This document shows positions 32,140 through 41,445 of a DNA stretch of 64,000 nucleotides, one piece after another. The notes under the pieces are model-generated. The model saw only the letters and a list, made by a program, of their open reading frames with translations, had not been told where the DNA came from and ran no database searches. Source of the DNA: an uncultured Bradyrhizobium sp. GTDB taxonomy: Bacteria > Pseudomonadota > Alphaproteobacteria > Rhizobiales > Xanthobacteraceae. The position numbers were made by a program, and so were the translations under genes. Location of the stretch: the NCBI RefSeq assembly GCF_936928535.1, contig NZ_CAKZHY010000170.1, positions 62,001 through 126,000 of the forward strand, given 5' to 3'. Numbering within the stretch: position 1 is the stretch's first letter; each line of letters opens with the position of its first letter.

Positions 32140-33155
32140 TACTTGTTGAGAAGCTCTGCAATCTCGGCCTTGAGAAAGGCGTGATCGCGCGAATTGTTGA
32201 CCGGATTGCCGGCACGGTGGCCATGGACCGACAGGATCGGATGCAGCACGGCCGATTTTGCGTTGACGAGGCGGCCGAGCTCGTCCTCGTTATCGCGCAC
32301 GTCGAAGTAACGATCGGTCGCGCCCGGCATCAGCAGCATGTGCGCCTTGATCGCCCCGAGCGCGCGATCGAAATCGCCGCCGAAGGCCGCACATCGGCTG
32401 ACATCGCCAGCCTGCCAGATACCGATCTGCACCAGCAGATCGTTGGCGTCGCGCCGGGCGAAGGTCGTGTCCCAGGCGCGGACGAGATAGTCTTCAAGCG
32501 AGGTGAAGCCGGCCTCGCGCCAGATCTCGTCGCGATAGAAGCCGTGAGACATCGCCCAGCCGGCATAGACGCGCCCCATGGCGCGATAGCCGGCAACGGG
32601 CCTTTCGACAAAGCGGCCGTCGCGGAAGGCGGGATCGCCTGATAGCGCAGCCTTCACGGCTTCCAGAAACACGTAATTGTAGGGCGCGCATCGCGCGCTG
32701 CCGCAGACGACCGCTGCTCGCTCGACCATATCAGGGTGGAGTGCGGCCCAGTGATACGCCTGCATGCCGCCCATCGACCAACCGTAAACCAGCGCGAGCT
32801 TTGCGATTCCGAAGCCCTCGGTCAGCAACCGGTACTGGGCAGCGATAGCGTCATGATATGTGAACTCCGGAAACGGCGCGTCGGCGGAATTCGACGGCGA
32901 CGATGACAGGCCGTTGCCGAACAGGTTCGGGATAATGATGAAATAGCGCTCGGGGTCGAGCACGCCGCCGGGCTGGATCAGCCACGCGGTGTCGTAATGC
33001 TGCGCGCTGAACGAGGTCGGATAGAGAATGACGTTGTCCCTGGCAGGGCTCAGCGCGCCGAAGGTCTTGTAGGCGAGCTTCAGCGCAGGGACCATGGCGC
33101 CGGACTGAAGCATGGTGTCGCCGGCTTCGAATATCTCGTAATCGCGCCCCGTCAT
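32139..33155 (-). CDS. alpha/beta hydrolase of the homoserine acetyltransferase (MetX-like) family
   Basis: A 338-residue alpha/beta hydrolase. The nucleophile elbow is GWSMGGMQ, the acid Asp is in PGATDRYFD and the catalytic His is in VHGHRAGNP. The overall frame (KLAYKTFGALSPARDNVILYPTSFSAQHYD; IIIPNLFGNGLSSSPS) matches MetX-type acyltransferases, but the N-terminal homoserine-binding features look degenerate. So it may be a hydrolase or acyltransferase of another substrate rather than a methionine enzyme. It is followed by a desaturase gene with overlapping TAATG, and its promoter carries a strong palindrome at 33256. Confidence 0.75.
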   Translation of the reverse strand: MTGRDYEIFEAGDTMLQSGAMVPALKLAYKTFGALSPARDNVILYPTSFSAQHYDTAWLIQPGGVLDPERYFIIIPNLFGNGLSSSPSNSADAPFPEFTYHDAIAAQYRLLTEGFGIAKLALVYGWSMGGMQAYHWAALHPDMVERAAVVCGSARCAPYNYVFLEAVKAALSGDPAFRDGRFVERPVAGYRAMGRVYAGWAMSHGFYRDEIWREAGFTSLEDYLVRAWDTTFARRDANDLLVQIGIWQAGDVSRCAAFGGDFDRALGAIKAHMLLMPGATDRYFDVRDNEDELGRLVNAKSAVLHPILSVHGHRAGNPVNNSRDHAFLKAEIAELLNK

Positions 33156-33255
33156 CCGGCCGGCTCCCGCTCACGCGGTCGCAAAACGCGCCGCCGGTTC
33201 GACGATGCATCGATCGTGCCGAACCCGCAAACGCTTCATTGCGCCGCGATAATAA

Positions 33256-33270
33256 TGTACTAATAGTACA
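33256..33270. promoter_or_regulatory. 15-base palindrome before the hydrolase-desaturase operon
   Basis: TGTACTA-A-TAGTACA, perfect seven-base arms, flanked by AATAA and TTATT. It is about 100 bases before the hydrolase start. No adjacent regulator gene. Confidence 0.6.
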
Positions 33271-33304
33271 GTTATTAGATGAAGGCAAGAGAAAGAAAAC
33301 CGGC

Positions 33305-34108
33305 TCAGGCGATGGCGGCGATATATCGCTCCACTGACACCTTGAAGGCGGCCTTCGCGCCTGCGGCAATGTTTCGCCCCCACCACGCGCCGTAGATGCG
33401 ATCGAAGGCAAGGGGCTCGACCGCAGCCGCAATCCGCCGTACCGCGGCGGCGTTGAGCGGCATGTAGTTCGGATAGGAATACATGAAGCTGACGAAGCGG
33501 CGATCCATCGTGACCTGCGCGATATCGCCGGTCAGCAGCGCGCCCTTGCCGTCGGCACCGCGCGCATCGTGCAACATGGTGGCGCCAGCGAAATGGCCGC
33601 CGGTTCGCAACAGCAGCACATTGTCCGAGATGCGGTGCTGATCGCCGGTCCAGTGCACGATGGACTGGTGTGGACGCGTCACCCATTGGCGGTCGTCGGC
33701 GTGCAGATAGACCGGCACACCACCAAATGCTTCGCTCCAGTCCGCGAGCGCACCATAATAATGCGGATGCGAGATCGCGATCGCCGTCAGGCCGCCAAGC
33801 GATTTGACATGGGCGATCGCCTCCGGCGTTGCCAGCGGAATGCAGTCCCACATCACGTAGCCCTCGCCATCGGGGACCAGCAGCGCGCGCTGGCCGATGG
33901 CAAAGCTCGGCTCGAGCGCAATGCCGGCAAGGCCGAGATCGTCGCGCCAGACGAGGTGGTGACGCTCTGCCAGCACCTCCCGCGTGAAGAAGGCCTGGCC
34001 TTTCCAGTTCACATATTGCCGCTCATCTTCGCAAATCGGACAGGATGCCGGCGGCCTTCCGGCGTCCGGAAATTGCGCGCCGCAGGTTTCACAGGTCCAG
34101 GAGGGCAT
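33305..34108 (-). CDS. metallo-beta-lactamase-fold protein with zinc ribbon
   Basis: A 267-residue protein starting at ATG 34108. The N-terminus is a zinc ribbon: CETC (Cys6, Cys9) and CPIC (Cys24, Cys27). The rest is a metallo-beta-lactamase fold, but the usual HxHxDH motif reads HPHYYG, so the third and fourth metal ligands are missing; later a conserved His (GGHFAGATM) and Asp (LTGDIAQV) remain. A one-metal or non-canonical site is likely. Reaction unknown. It is on the same strand as the hydrolase-desaturase unit but ends 150 bases before it. Confidence 0.75.
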   Translation of the reverse strand: MPSWTCETCGAQFPDAGRPPASCPICEDERQYVNWKGQAFFTREVLAERHHLVWRDDLGLAGIALEPSFAIGQRALLVPDGEGYVMWDCIPLATPEAIAHVKSLGGLTAIAISHPHYYGALADWSEAFGGVPVYLHADDRQWVTRPHQSIVHWTGDQHRISDNVLLLRTGGHFAGATMLHDARGADGKGALLTGDIAQVTMDRRFVSFMYSYPNYMPLNAAAVRRIAAAVEPLAFDRIYGAWWGRNIAAGAKAAFKVSVERYIAAIA

Positions 34109-34285
34109 AGGATGATCCCAAACAAGAGCGGACACTCATGAGGTGACATCGCACCCCTCCGATTGCAAGTCCGAAAGGAACCAACGCGGTTAGCGCATGT
34201 TACTTTTCGGACCGCTCCGGCACGGCCGGCGATTTCCACCTGCGCGAGACCTCATGCGTTCGGCAGCATCACGTTCAGCGTTTCG

Positions 34286-35479
34286 ATGACATCGCGCCCC
34301 TCCCGCATCTGGCCCCTGTTCGCCGTCAATTTCTTCATGGCCGACATGCAGTCCGGCATCGGGCCATTCGTCGGCGTTTTCCTGCAGGAGCGCGGCTGGG
34401 CGACCGGGCTGATCGGTACGGCACTGACGATCGGCAACGTCGCAGGCATGCTGGTCACAACTCCGATCGGTGGCTTGATCGATTCCAGTCGCAACAAGCG
34501 GCTGTGGGTGGTCATTCCCGGAATCTGCGTGGTCCTGGCCTCCGCCATCATCTTGATCTCGCAAAATTTCTGGGCGGTGACGTTTTCCCAAGTCGCGCAA
34601 TCGCTGGCGAGCGCCGCGATCGTGCCGGCGGTGACCGGCATCACGCTCGGCATCGCGAAGCAAAAGGGCTTCAATGCGCTGAACGGGCGCAACCAGGCCT
34701 TCAACCATGCCGGCAATATGGTCGGTGCGGCGCTGTCGGGCTATCTCGGTTACAAATTCGGCTATGTCGCGGTGTTCGTGCTCGCGGCCGTGTTCGGTGC
34801 CATCGCGATCGCCTGCGTGCTGATGATTCCGGCGAAGGCGATCGACGACCGTCAAGCCCGCGGCAGCAAGGAGGACGAGAGCAAGAACCCGCCGGATGCC
34901 ATGTCCGTCCTGCTCAAGCACAAGCCACTCCTGGTGCTGGCGCTTGCGCTTGCCATCTTCCATCTCGGCAATGCAGCGATCGTCCCGCTTTATGGTCTCG
35001 CGGCGGTGGCGCAAGGACAGGCCAACGGCCCGAGCTTCGTTGCGACCACCGTGGTCATTGCGCAAGGCGTCATGGTCGTGACGTCGCTGATCGCCATGAA
35101 AGCCGCGGGAAAGCGCAACTACTGGCCGGTGATCCTGGTCTCCTTCATGTTCCTGCCGATCCGCGGCGTGCTTGCGTTCTTCTGGACGGGATGGTCCGGC
35201 GTGGTCCCGATGCAGGTATTGGACGGGATCGGCACCGGATTACAGACAGTCGCCGTCCCTGGCATGGTCGCGCGCTCGCTGGACGGCACCGGTCGCATCA
35301 ATCTCGGTCAAGGTGCCGTCATCACCGTGCAAGGCGTCGGCGCGAGCTTGAGCCCTGCGCTCGGCGGCTGGATCGCACAATGGATCGGCTACGGCCCGAC
35401 GTTCTTGCTGCTCGGGAGCTTTGGCCTTGCCTCGATGGCGCTATGGCTGGCCTTCGGCACGCACGTGAAGAAGTATTGA
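34286..35479 (+). CDS. MFS transporter
   Basis: A 397-residue permease with about 12 transmembrane helices. It opens with MTSRPSRIWPLFAVNFFMADMQSGIGPFVGVFL. The MFS A-like loop is GGLIDSSRNKR between helices 2 and 3, and GLIDS carries the charged pair. It probably exports or imports a small molecule; related proteins are known for exporting drugs or sugars. ATG 34286 chosen; an extension from 34163 is not membrane-like. The first 60 bases upstream lie in the divergent gap with the metallo-beta-lactamase gene. Confidence 0.8.
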   Translation: MTSRPSRIWPLFAVNFFMADMQSGIGPFVGVFLQERGWATGLIGTALTIGNVAGMLVTTPIGGLIDSSRNKRLWVVIPGICVVLASAIILISQNFWAVTFSQVAQSLASAAIVPAVTGITLGIAKQKGFNALNGRNQAFNHAGNMVGAALSGYLGYKFGYVAVFVLAAVFGAIAIACVLMIPAKAIDDRQARGSKEDESKNPPDAMSVLLKHKPLLVLALALAIFHLGNAAIVPLYGLAAVAQGQANGPSFVATTVVIAQGVMVVTSLIAMKAAGKRNYWPVILVSFMFLPIRGVLAFFWTGWSGVVPMQVLDGIGTGLQTVAVPGMVARSLDGTGRINLGQGAVITVQGVGASLSPALGGWIAQWIGYGPTFLLLGSFGLASMALWLAFGTHVKKY

Positions 35480-35491
35480 GCCAAGCAGGTC

Positions 35492-36499
35492 TCAAGGAAA
35501 CTCCACGACGATCTTGCCGAAGTGACCACCCTGCTGCATCAACCGTAGCGCGTCCGGTACCGCGTCGAGGCGGAATGTACGGTCGATGACCGGCTTCATC
35601 GCGTTGCGCGCGATAGCCGCGGTCATGCCCTCGAACATCCGGCGGCTACCGACCGAGAGGCCGATGACGTGCAAATTCTTGGAGAACAGGCTTGGGATCG
35701 CGATCTGTTGCGAGAAGCCGGAGAGTACGCCGATCACGAGGATGGTGCCGCCGACGCGCGCCGCTTCGAGCGATTGCCCGAACGTATCCTTGCCGCCGAC
35801 TTCGACGACGTGATCGACGCCGCCGCCGGTCCATTCCGCCGCCGCCTTGCCCCATTCGGGGACCGAACGATAATTGATGGTGTGATCGGCTCCGAGCGCC
35901 CTCGCCCGTTCGAGCTTCTCGTCACTCGACGACGTCACGATCACGCCTGCGCCGGCGAGCTTTGCGAATTGCAGCGCGAAGATCGAGACCCCTCCCGTGC
36001 CCTGCACCAGCACTGTATCGCCGGGCTGCACCCTGGCTTCCTCGAACAGCGCGCGCCAGGCGGTGAGCGCAGCGCAAGGAAGCGTTGCCGCTTCCTGGAA
36101 CGAAAGATGGGAGGGGACGCGGCTAACGCCTTCGGCGTCGAGCAGCATCACCTCCTGTAGCACGCCCGGCCGCGTGCCGCCGAGCGCATAGCGGCGGGCG
36201 GCCGCCGATACTTTTCCATCGATCCAGGACTGGAAGAACATCGGACAAACACGATCGCCAGCGGCCACACGGGTGACGTTATCGCCGACAGCAACCACCT
36301 CACCTGCTCCGTCCGAGAACGGGATCAAGGGAAGCCTGGAGACGCCGCCCTTGCCTTGGACGGTAAGCAGGTCACGGTAGTTCAGCGACGCCGCCCGCAC
36401 GCGCACGGTGACTTCGCCTGGTCCGGGCACAGGCTCCGGCAGATCGGCGAGCTCCATCCCCTCGATCGACCATTCTCGTGCGACCTGCCAGGCTTTCAT
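35492..36499 (-). CDS. zinc-less medium-chain dehydrogenase (quinone oxidoreductase type)
   Basis: A 335-residue MDR-fold oxidoreductase, with the NADPH-binding segment VLVQGTGGVSIFALQFAKLAGAGVIVTSSS and start MKAWQVAREWSIEGMELADLPEPVPGPGEVTVRVRAASLNYRD. The zinc ligands of alcohol dehydrogenases are absent in the usual places, as in quinone oxidoreductase and crotonyl-CoA-carboxylase-like members. It sits 15 bases after the acyl-CoA ligase on the same strand, so the two probably act in one catabolic step series. Substrate unknown. Confidence 0.82.
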   Translation of the reverse strand: MKAWQVAREWSIEGMELADLPEPVPGPGEVTVRVRAASLNYRDLLTVQGKGGVSRLPLIPFSDGAGEVVAVGDNVTRVAAGDRVCPMFFQSWIDGKVSAAARRYALGGTRPGVLQEVMLLDAEGVSRVPSHLSFQEAATLPCAALTAWRALFEEARVQPGDTVLVQGTGGVSIFALQFAKLAGAGVIVTSSSDEKLERARALGADHTINYRSVPEWGKAAAEWTGGGVDHVVEVGGKDTFGQSLEAARVGGTILVIGVLSGFSQQIAIPSLFSKNLHVIGLSVGSRRMFEGMTAAIARNAMKPVIDRTFRLDAVPDALRLMQQGGHFGKIVVEFP

Positions 36500-36514
36500 C
36501 GCGGTTGCTCCAAC

Positions 36515-38128
36515 TCAGGCGCCAAAGCTCTTCTGGACCGCCTTGTCGATTGTGTCCGCCCCGACAAAGCGCTGGCGCAGCTCGCGCTTGAGCAACTTGC
36601 CGCTCGGGTTCTTCGGCAGGCTATCAACGAAGATCACCCGCTTCGGCACCTTGAAATGCGCCATCTGGCCGGCACAGTGCTTGATGACGGCGTCCTCATC
36701 CAGCGTCTCGCCGGTCTTGACCACAACGATGGCCGTGACCGCCTCGATCCAACGCGGATCGGGCAGGCCGACGACGGCAACCTCGGAGACCCCCGGGATA
36801 CGATAGACCATCTCCTCGACCTCACGGCTCGCGACGTTCTCGCCGCCGGTCTTGATCATGTCCTTGACGCGATCGACCACGGTGATGTGGCCCTCTTCAT
36901 CGACAGTGGCGAGATCGCCGGAGTGAAACCAGCCGCCGGAGAAAGCCGCCGCGGTCTTCGCGGGATCGTTGTAATAGCCCGACAGCAGATGCGGCGAGCG
37001 ATGAACGATCTCGCCAACCTCGCCAACCCTGACGTCCTCCATCGACGTGTTGACCACGCGCGTCTCGACATTGAGCACGGGTCTGCCGGCCGAGCCGGCC
37101 TTGCGCAACTGGTCCTCCGGCCGCAGCACGGTCGCGAGTGGCGCGATCTCGGTCTGGCCGTAGAAATTCCAGAATTTTACGTTGGGCAGGCGGCGCTGAA
37201 GTTCGAGCAGGACTTCCACCGGCATGATCGAAGCGCCGTAATAGCCCTTCTGCAACGTCGACAGATCGGTCTTGTCGAAGTCAGGCGAGCGCAGCATCGC
37301 GATCCAGATCGTCGGCGGCGCGAAGAACGATGTGATCTTGTGTGCCTGGATCAGCGCCAGGATGTTGTCGGCGGTCGGCTTGCCCGTAATGACGCCGGAG
37401 GCACCGAGATAGATCTGCGGCCCAAGGAACACATCGAGCTGGGCGCAGTGATAGAGCGGCAGCGCGTGCAAGAACTTGTCGTCGACGCTCATGCCGCCGT
37501 CGATGATACAGCTGACATATTGCCACATCACGGCTTCATGGGTCAGCATGGCGCCCTTGGGCAGGGATTCCGTGCCGCTGGTGTAGACGATCTGCGCCAG
37601 ATCGCGGCTATCGACGGAGGCCTCGAGGTACGAGCCGTCGGCGTGAAGCAGACCGTCGAAGGTGGTGAGGTCCGAAGGCGCCGTAGCCGCGTCCTCGCCC
37701 GGCAGCCAGATCATTTTTTCGACGGCGCAATCCTTGGCTGAAGCGGCGCGGGCCGGCTCGACGAAGTCAGGGCCGGTCGCAAGCAGCTTTGCACCGGAGC
37801 TCTTCAGGATGAAATTGATCTCGTCCGGATTGAGCATGAAGTTGATCGGCACCAGCACGGCGCCGATCCGCGCCACGGCGAAGCGCAGCGCGGCAAAGGC
37901 ATGCGAATTGCGGGACAGCACGGCAAGGCGATCGCCCTTCTTGACGCCAAGCCCGAGCAGGCCACGGCCGAGCCTGTTACAGATCGCGTCCATCTCGGCA
38001 AAGGTCCAGCTCACGCTACCGCAACTCACCGCGAGCTTGTTCGGCTCGCGCCCTGCCGAGCGACGCAGGAGATCGCCGATGGAATGCTCGCGCGCTTTCG
38101 AGATGGTGGCTGCGACGTCGCCGGTCAT
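36515..38128 (-). CDS. acyl-CoA synthetase (AMP-forming, fatty-acyl or aryl acid)
   Basis: A 537-residue ligase of the ANL superfamily. P-loop IVYTSGTESLPKGAMLTHE, acceptor region WNFYGQTEIAPLATVL, hinge GWFHSGDLATVDEEG and C-terminal catalytic Lys in NPSGKLLKREL. It makes an acyl-AMP then the CoA ester. Strong ribosome site GGAGG before ATG 38128. It precedes the dehydrogenase at 35492 and follows an AraC regulator on the same strand, with a 165-base gap. A role in short- or medium-chain acid catabolism is likely; the substrate cannot be read from sequence. Confidence 0.85.
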   Translation of the reverse strand: MTGDVAATISKAREHSIGDLLRRSAGREPNKLAVSCGSVSWTFAEMDAICNRLGRGLLGLGVKKGDRLAVLSRNSHAFAALRFAVARIGAVLVPINFMLNPDEINFILKSSGAKLLATGPDFVEPARAASAKDCAVEKMIWLPGEDAATAPSDLTTFDGLLHADGSYLEASVDSRDLAQIVYTSGTESLPKGAMLTHEAVMWQYVSCIIDGGMSVDDKFLHALPLYHCAQLDVFLGPQIYLGASGVITGKPTADNILALIQAHKITSFFAPPTIWIAMLRSPDFDKTDLSTLQKGYYGASIMPVEVLLELQRRLPNVKFWNFYGQTEIAPLATVLRPEDQLRKAGSAGRPVLNVETRVVNTSMEDVRVGEVGEIVHRSPHLLSGYYNDPAKTAAAFSGGWFHSGDLATVDEEGHITVVDRVKDMIKTGGENVASREVEEMVYRIPGVSEVAVVGLPDPRWIEAVTAIVVVKTGETLDEDAVIKHCAGQMAHFKVPKRVIFVDSLPKNPSGKLLKRELRQRFVGADTIDKAVQKSFGA

Positions 38129-38293
38129 GTGTCCCTCCGTGTGATGGCCCTGTTTGTTCGATTTCCTGGGTGAAATCTTGCGTCTTGTAGGTTTGCGACC
38201 GAGCAAGGCAGATCCCATGGGACCATTACAAGCTACCAGCCGACCAGACCCTCGGTCAGCTGAAAGGACGGCAGGCGTCCGTCGGTGAAATCG

Positions 38294-39238
38294 CTAGCGG
38301 CGCCGCAAATCCGACGGGCTGTGCCCGAACTTCCGACGAAACGCCGTGCTGAAATAGGACGAGCTGCTGAAGCCCAGCTGGTAGGCAACCGCGGTGATCG
38401 ACAGGGAGCGTAGCTCGGGGCGCGTCAAGACGTCGTAACAACGCTGCAGCCGGCGATCCAAAATCCATTCGGACACCGAGACGTCGGTGAGCCGGAAGAG
38501 ATAGTGCAGGTGCCTGAGCGAGACGCCATTGCTCTTCGCGATCCTCTCCAGCGAAAGATCCGTGTCGGTAAGGTGAGCTTCGATCCAAGCCTTGACCGAG
38601 CGCAAGCGGGCCTGCTGGGCGCTGGCATCCTCGGAGAATTCGTCCCGGTCGCCCATGTCGAGCGTAAGCGCCAGCACGTCCATCAGTTCGCCGCCTAGGC
38701 GAGTCCTGGCGGCTTCGTCCAGCGACGCACCTTCCGCGGCGAGCGTCGCGCAGAATTCGGCGGCGATCCGCCCAAGACCGCGGCTCGTCGCCATCGTGGT
38801 CACGACAGGCAGGCGCCCCTCGCTGAAGCGGGCGGAAAATTCCTTGCGTGGGATCTCGAGATAGAGCGACCGGACCCTGCCGACGCATTCGAGATCATAG
38901 GCTTCAGACGCCGAAAAAATTGCGCCGATACCAGGATTCGACAGCATGGTCTGGCCGGCCTGCAGCACGTTGACTCTGCCCTGCTGGACGAATTCGACGT
39001 AGTAGCAATCCTTGTCGAGTTTTGCGATGTGCCGCTCGCGCCGCGAGATGCGCTGCTCCGACAGCAGCACATCCGTCATCGTGACCGCACCGAAATGCGC
39101 CTCGCGGATGAAGCCGTGATAGTCGGACCGCTCCTCGGCATTCACGTCGACATGAACGTAGACATCGCAGATGGCGCCCTGCCACGCGGCATACCGTTTG
39201 GACGGCTCCAGATCGTCTGTCGAGAATACCAGGTTCAT
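38294..39238 (-). CDS. AraC-family transcriptional regulator
   Basis: A 314-residue regulator. Residues 1-190 form an AraC-binding-like sensor domain of the FeaR/NphR type (MNLVFSTDDLEPSKRYAAWQGAICDVYVHVDV); residues 210-310 hold two helix-turn-helix motifs (LSLERIAKSNGVSLRHLHYLF and ITAVAYQLGFSSSSYFSTAFRRKFGHSPSDLRRR). FeaR/NphR-type regulators activate catabolic genes for aromatic amines, nitriles or amides. Divergent from the acyl-CoA synthetase/ABC operon at 39496; a direct repeat in the gap fits AraC binding. It may control both sides. Confidence 0.87.
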   Translation of the reverse strand: MNLVFSTDDLEPSKRYAAWQGAICDVYVHVDVNAEERSDYHGFIREAHFGAVTMTDVLLSEQRISRRERHIAKLDKDCYYVEFVQQGRVNVLQAGQTMLSNPGIGAIFSASEAYDLECVGRVRSLYLEIPRKEFSARFSEGRLPVVTTMATSRGLGRIAAEFCATLAAEGASLDEAARTRLGGELMDVLALTLDMGDRDEFSEDASAQQARLRSVKAWIEAHLTDTDLSLERIAKSNGVSLRHLHYLFRLTDVSVSEWILDRRLQRCYDVLTRPELRSLSITAVAYQLGFSSSSYFSTAFRRKFGHSPSDLRRR

Positions 39239-39276
39239 CGTCCGCCCACCCGTCACACAGCCATGATGAACGCCGT

Positions 39277-39291
39277 TTGTGCATCGCACAA
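39277..39291. promoter_or_regulatory. short dyad before the AraC gene
   Basis: TTGTGC-ATC-GCACAA, perfect six-base arms, about 40 bases upstream of the AraC start codon in the divergent gap. Could be an autoregulatory or second-regulator site. Confidence 0.4.
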
Positions 39292-39343
39292 GCTGGCCCG
39301 TCGGCCGGATTCTAGATGGCCGCCGCCTACACGCAAGACTGGG

Positions 39344-39371
39344 TTTGCGCGGACAAGCAAAAGCTTTGCGC
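39344..39371. promoter_or_regulatory. tandem direct repeat, likely AraC binding site
   Basis: TTTGCGC occurs at 39344-39350 and again at 39365-39371, 21 bases apart, i.e. on the same face of the helix two turns on. AraC regulators usually bind such direct repeats. It lies between the divergent AraC and acyl-CoA synthetase genes. Confidence 0.55.
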
Positions 39372-39495
39372 TCCGGAGCAAGCAGGGCCCGGGCATGTGG
39401 CCTATGAAGAGCAAAACCCGGTCAACGAGCCAGGCAGGAAACGTGCGCTTGCGTCAGGACAGATCAGCTGCTGCGCAATCCGCCGTGCCGCCTGA

Positions 39496-41403
39496 ATGGC
39501 GGCGCCCGTGAGCACGACCAGGCCCTCGCCGATCACGACGCGGTTCACGCAGCCGATCCACACCATCGCCGACATCGAGGCGCTGGAACGGCGGCCTTAC
39601 GAATCCCTGATCCCTGCCAGCAATCAGTACGATCTGTTCGAGGCCACCGCGCGACTCCATCCGGATCGGCCCGCGCTGACGGTCCTGAACAAGGGCTCGC
39701 GCGAACCCGGCGACGTCACGCTGACGCATCGGCAATTGCGCGCGAACGTCGCGTGCGCGGCAAACCTCTTCCGGTCGTTCGGCATCAACGTCGACGGCGG
39801 TACGGTCGCATTTCTCTGTCCAATCCTGCCGCAGCTCTTCCCGGCTCTGCTCGGCGCCCAGATCGCGGGCGTCGCCAGCTCGATCAACTATCTGCTGAAC
39901 GAAGATGCGATTGCCGATCTGCTCGAAGCACAGAACGCAACCGTTCTCGTGGTTGCTTCCGAAGTGGCCGACCGCGCGATCTGGACCAAGGCGGTCGCTG
40001 TCGCGAGCCGTGTCGCCTCGCTCAAGACGATTCTCGTGATCGGCGCGGGCGGCCGCTCGACCGGCGGCGCCGTGAACTTCGACGAGGCCGTCGCGGCGAC
40101 GCGTGACACTCTGGACTTCGCGCCACCGCAGGATCGCAACACGGTCTGTGCCCTGTTCCACACCGGCGGGACCACCGGGCGGCCCAAACTCGTCCGCCTG
40201 ACGCATGGCAACCAGATCCATGCGGCCTGGAGCTTCGCGCAGGTGCACGGACTGGACGAGTTGGATGCCGCCATCAACGGCTTCCCGCTCTTTCACGTCG
40301 GCGGCACCATCACCGTCGGCCTGTCGATCCTGGCGGCCGGCGGCCACGTGATCATTCCCTCGCCCTACAGCCTCAGAAGTCCGGATGCGATCCGCGACTA
40401 TTGGCATACGGTCGAACGGTTTGCTGCGACCATCGTCAGCGGCGTGCCGACCTCGATCGCGGCGCTTGCCGAGGTGCCGATCGGGTCAACCGATGTCAGC
40501 TCCGTTCGCATGGCCCTCACCGGCGGGGCGGTGGCGCCGAAAGCCATCAGCGAGAGGTTTCAGGCCCGGACAGGCATCAAGCTGTTCGAGACCTACGGCA
40601 TGACGGAGACCGCGGCGGCGATCGCGTTCAATCCCGGGCGCGGCACTCCCGTGCAGGGTAGCGTCGGCTTCCGGGCGCCCTTTGCGCGGACGAAAATCGT
40701 CGCGCTGACCGATGCGACCCTCAGCACGGAATGCCCGCCACTCACCAGTGGCCTCGTCCTCGTCAGGGGACCGCAGGTATTTCCAGGCTATCTCGATCCC
40801 CAGCACAACAAGGGCGTGCTCACCGACGACCATTGGATCGTCACAGGCGACATTGGCTATCTCACGGCCGATCAACGGCTTGTGCTGACGGGGCGCGAGA
40901 AGGATCTGATCGTCCGCAGCGGCCACAACATCGATCCCGCTGCGATCGAAGACGTCGCAAATGCTTTCCCCGGTGTCCAGATGAGCTCGGCCGTCGGCAT
41001 GCCGGACGCCTACGCCGGCGAGGTACCGATTCTCTTCGTTGTCCCGTCTCCCGGAAAAAGCATCGACCTGCCGCAGCTGCGCGAGCATCTCGAACGCAAC
41101 GTCAATGAGCCCCCCGCCAGGCCAAAGCGCGTCGTGCTGCTCGAGGCCCTTCCCGTCACGGCGGTCGGCAAGATCTTCAAGCCCGCACTTCGGGACCTTG
41201 CCGTTCGGGAGAAGGTCAGAACCGAGATCGATCGCATCTTCGGTCCGGATACCAGGGCAGACATTCTCGTCGACAAAGACGCCAGGTTGAATACGCTGGT
41301 CACCATTTCGATCGGCTGCAACGACCGGGACCGGGTGAAGGCGCTCACGGAGAGCCTGACGGCGCTTCCACAGACCTATCGCCTCGAGACCCGATCGTCA
41401 TAA
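39496..41403 (+). CDS. acyl-CoA synthetase (AMP-binding) of the ABC importer operon
   Basis: A 635-residue ANL-superfamily ligase. P-loop FHTGGTTGRPKLVRLTHGN, acceptor ETYGMTETAAAIAFNPG, hinge VTGDIGYLTADQRLVLTGREKDLIVRSGHN, and the C-terminal catalytic Lys in VTAVGKIFKPALR. After the usual end of about 560 residues comes a further 60 residues (ADILVDKDARLNTLVTISIGCNDRDR to the end) not typical of the family. It activates an acid to its CoA ester. The next gene starts 42 bases later, and all following genes are one unit. The acid is unknown. Confidence 0.83.
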   Translation: MAAPVSTTRPSPITTRFTQPIHTIADIEALERRPYESLIPASNQYDLFEATARLHPDRPALTVLNKGSREPGDVTLTHRQLRANVACAANLFRSFGINVDGGTVAFLCPILPQLFPALLGAQIAGVASSINYLLNEDAIADLLEAQNATVLVVASEVADRAIWTKAVAVASRVASLKTILVIGAGGRSTGGAVNFDEAVAATRDTLDFAPPQDRNTVCALFHTGGTTGRPKLVRLTHGNQIHAAWSFAQVHGLDELDAAINGFPLFHVGGTITVGLSILAAGGHVIIPSPYSLRSPDAIRDYWHTVERFAATIVSGVPTSIAALAEVPIGSTDVSSVRMALTGGAVAPKAISERFQARTGIKLFETYGMTETAAAIAFNPGRGTPVQGSVGFRAPFARTKIVALTDATLSTECPPLTSGLVLVRGPQVFPGYLDPQHNKGVLTDDHWIVTGDIGYLTADQRLVLTGREKDLIVRSGHNIDPAAIEDVANAFPGVQMSSAVGMPDAYAGEVPILFVVPSPGKSIDLPQLREHLERNVNEPPARPKRVVLLEALPVTAVGKIFKPALRDLAVREKVRTEIDRIFGPDTRADILVDKDARLNTLVTISIGCNDRDRVKALTESLTALPQTYRLETRSS

Positions 41404-41445
41404 CGGACCCGCAGAGGCCTACGTCGAAGAAAGGCAATTAAGGGG

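Noticed and set aside
32139..33155. metX (homoserine O-acetyltransferase) name
   Set aside because: The fold matches but homoserine-binding features are not clear, and the neighbour is a desaturase, not methionine genes.
36356..37741. 461-residue plus-strand frame opposite the acyl-CoA ligase
   Set aside because: Antisense shadow of a gene with full ligase motifs; composition is Arg/Asp/Gly-rich as usual for such shadows.
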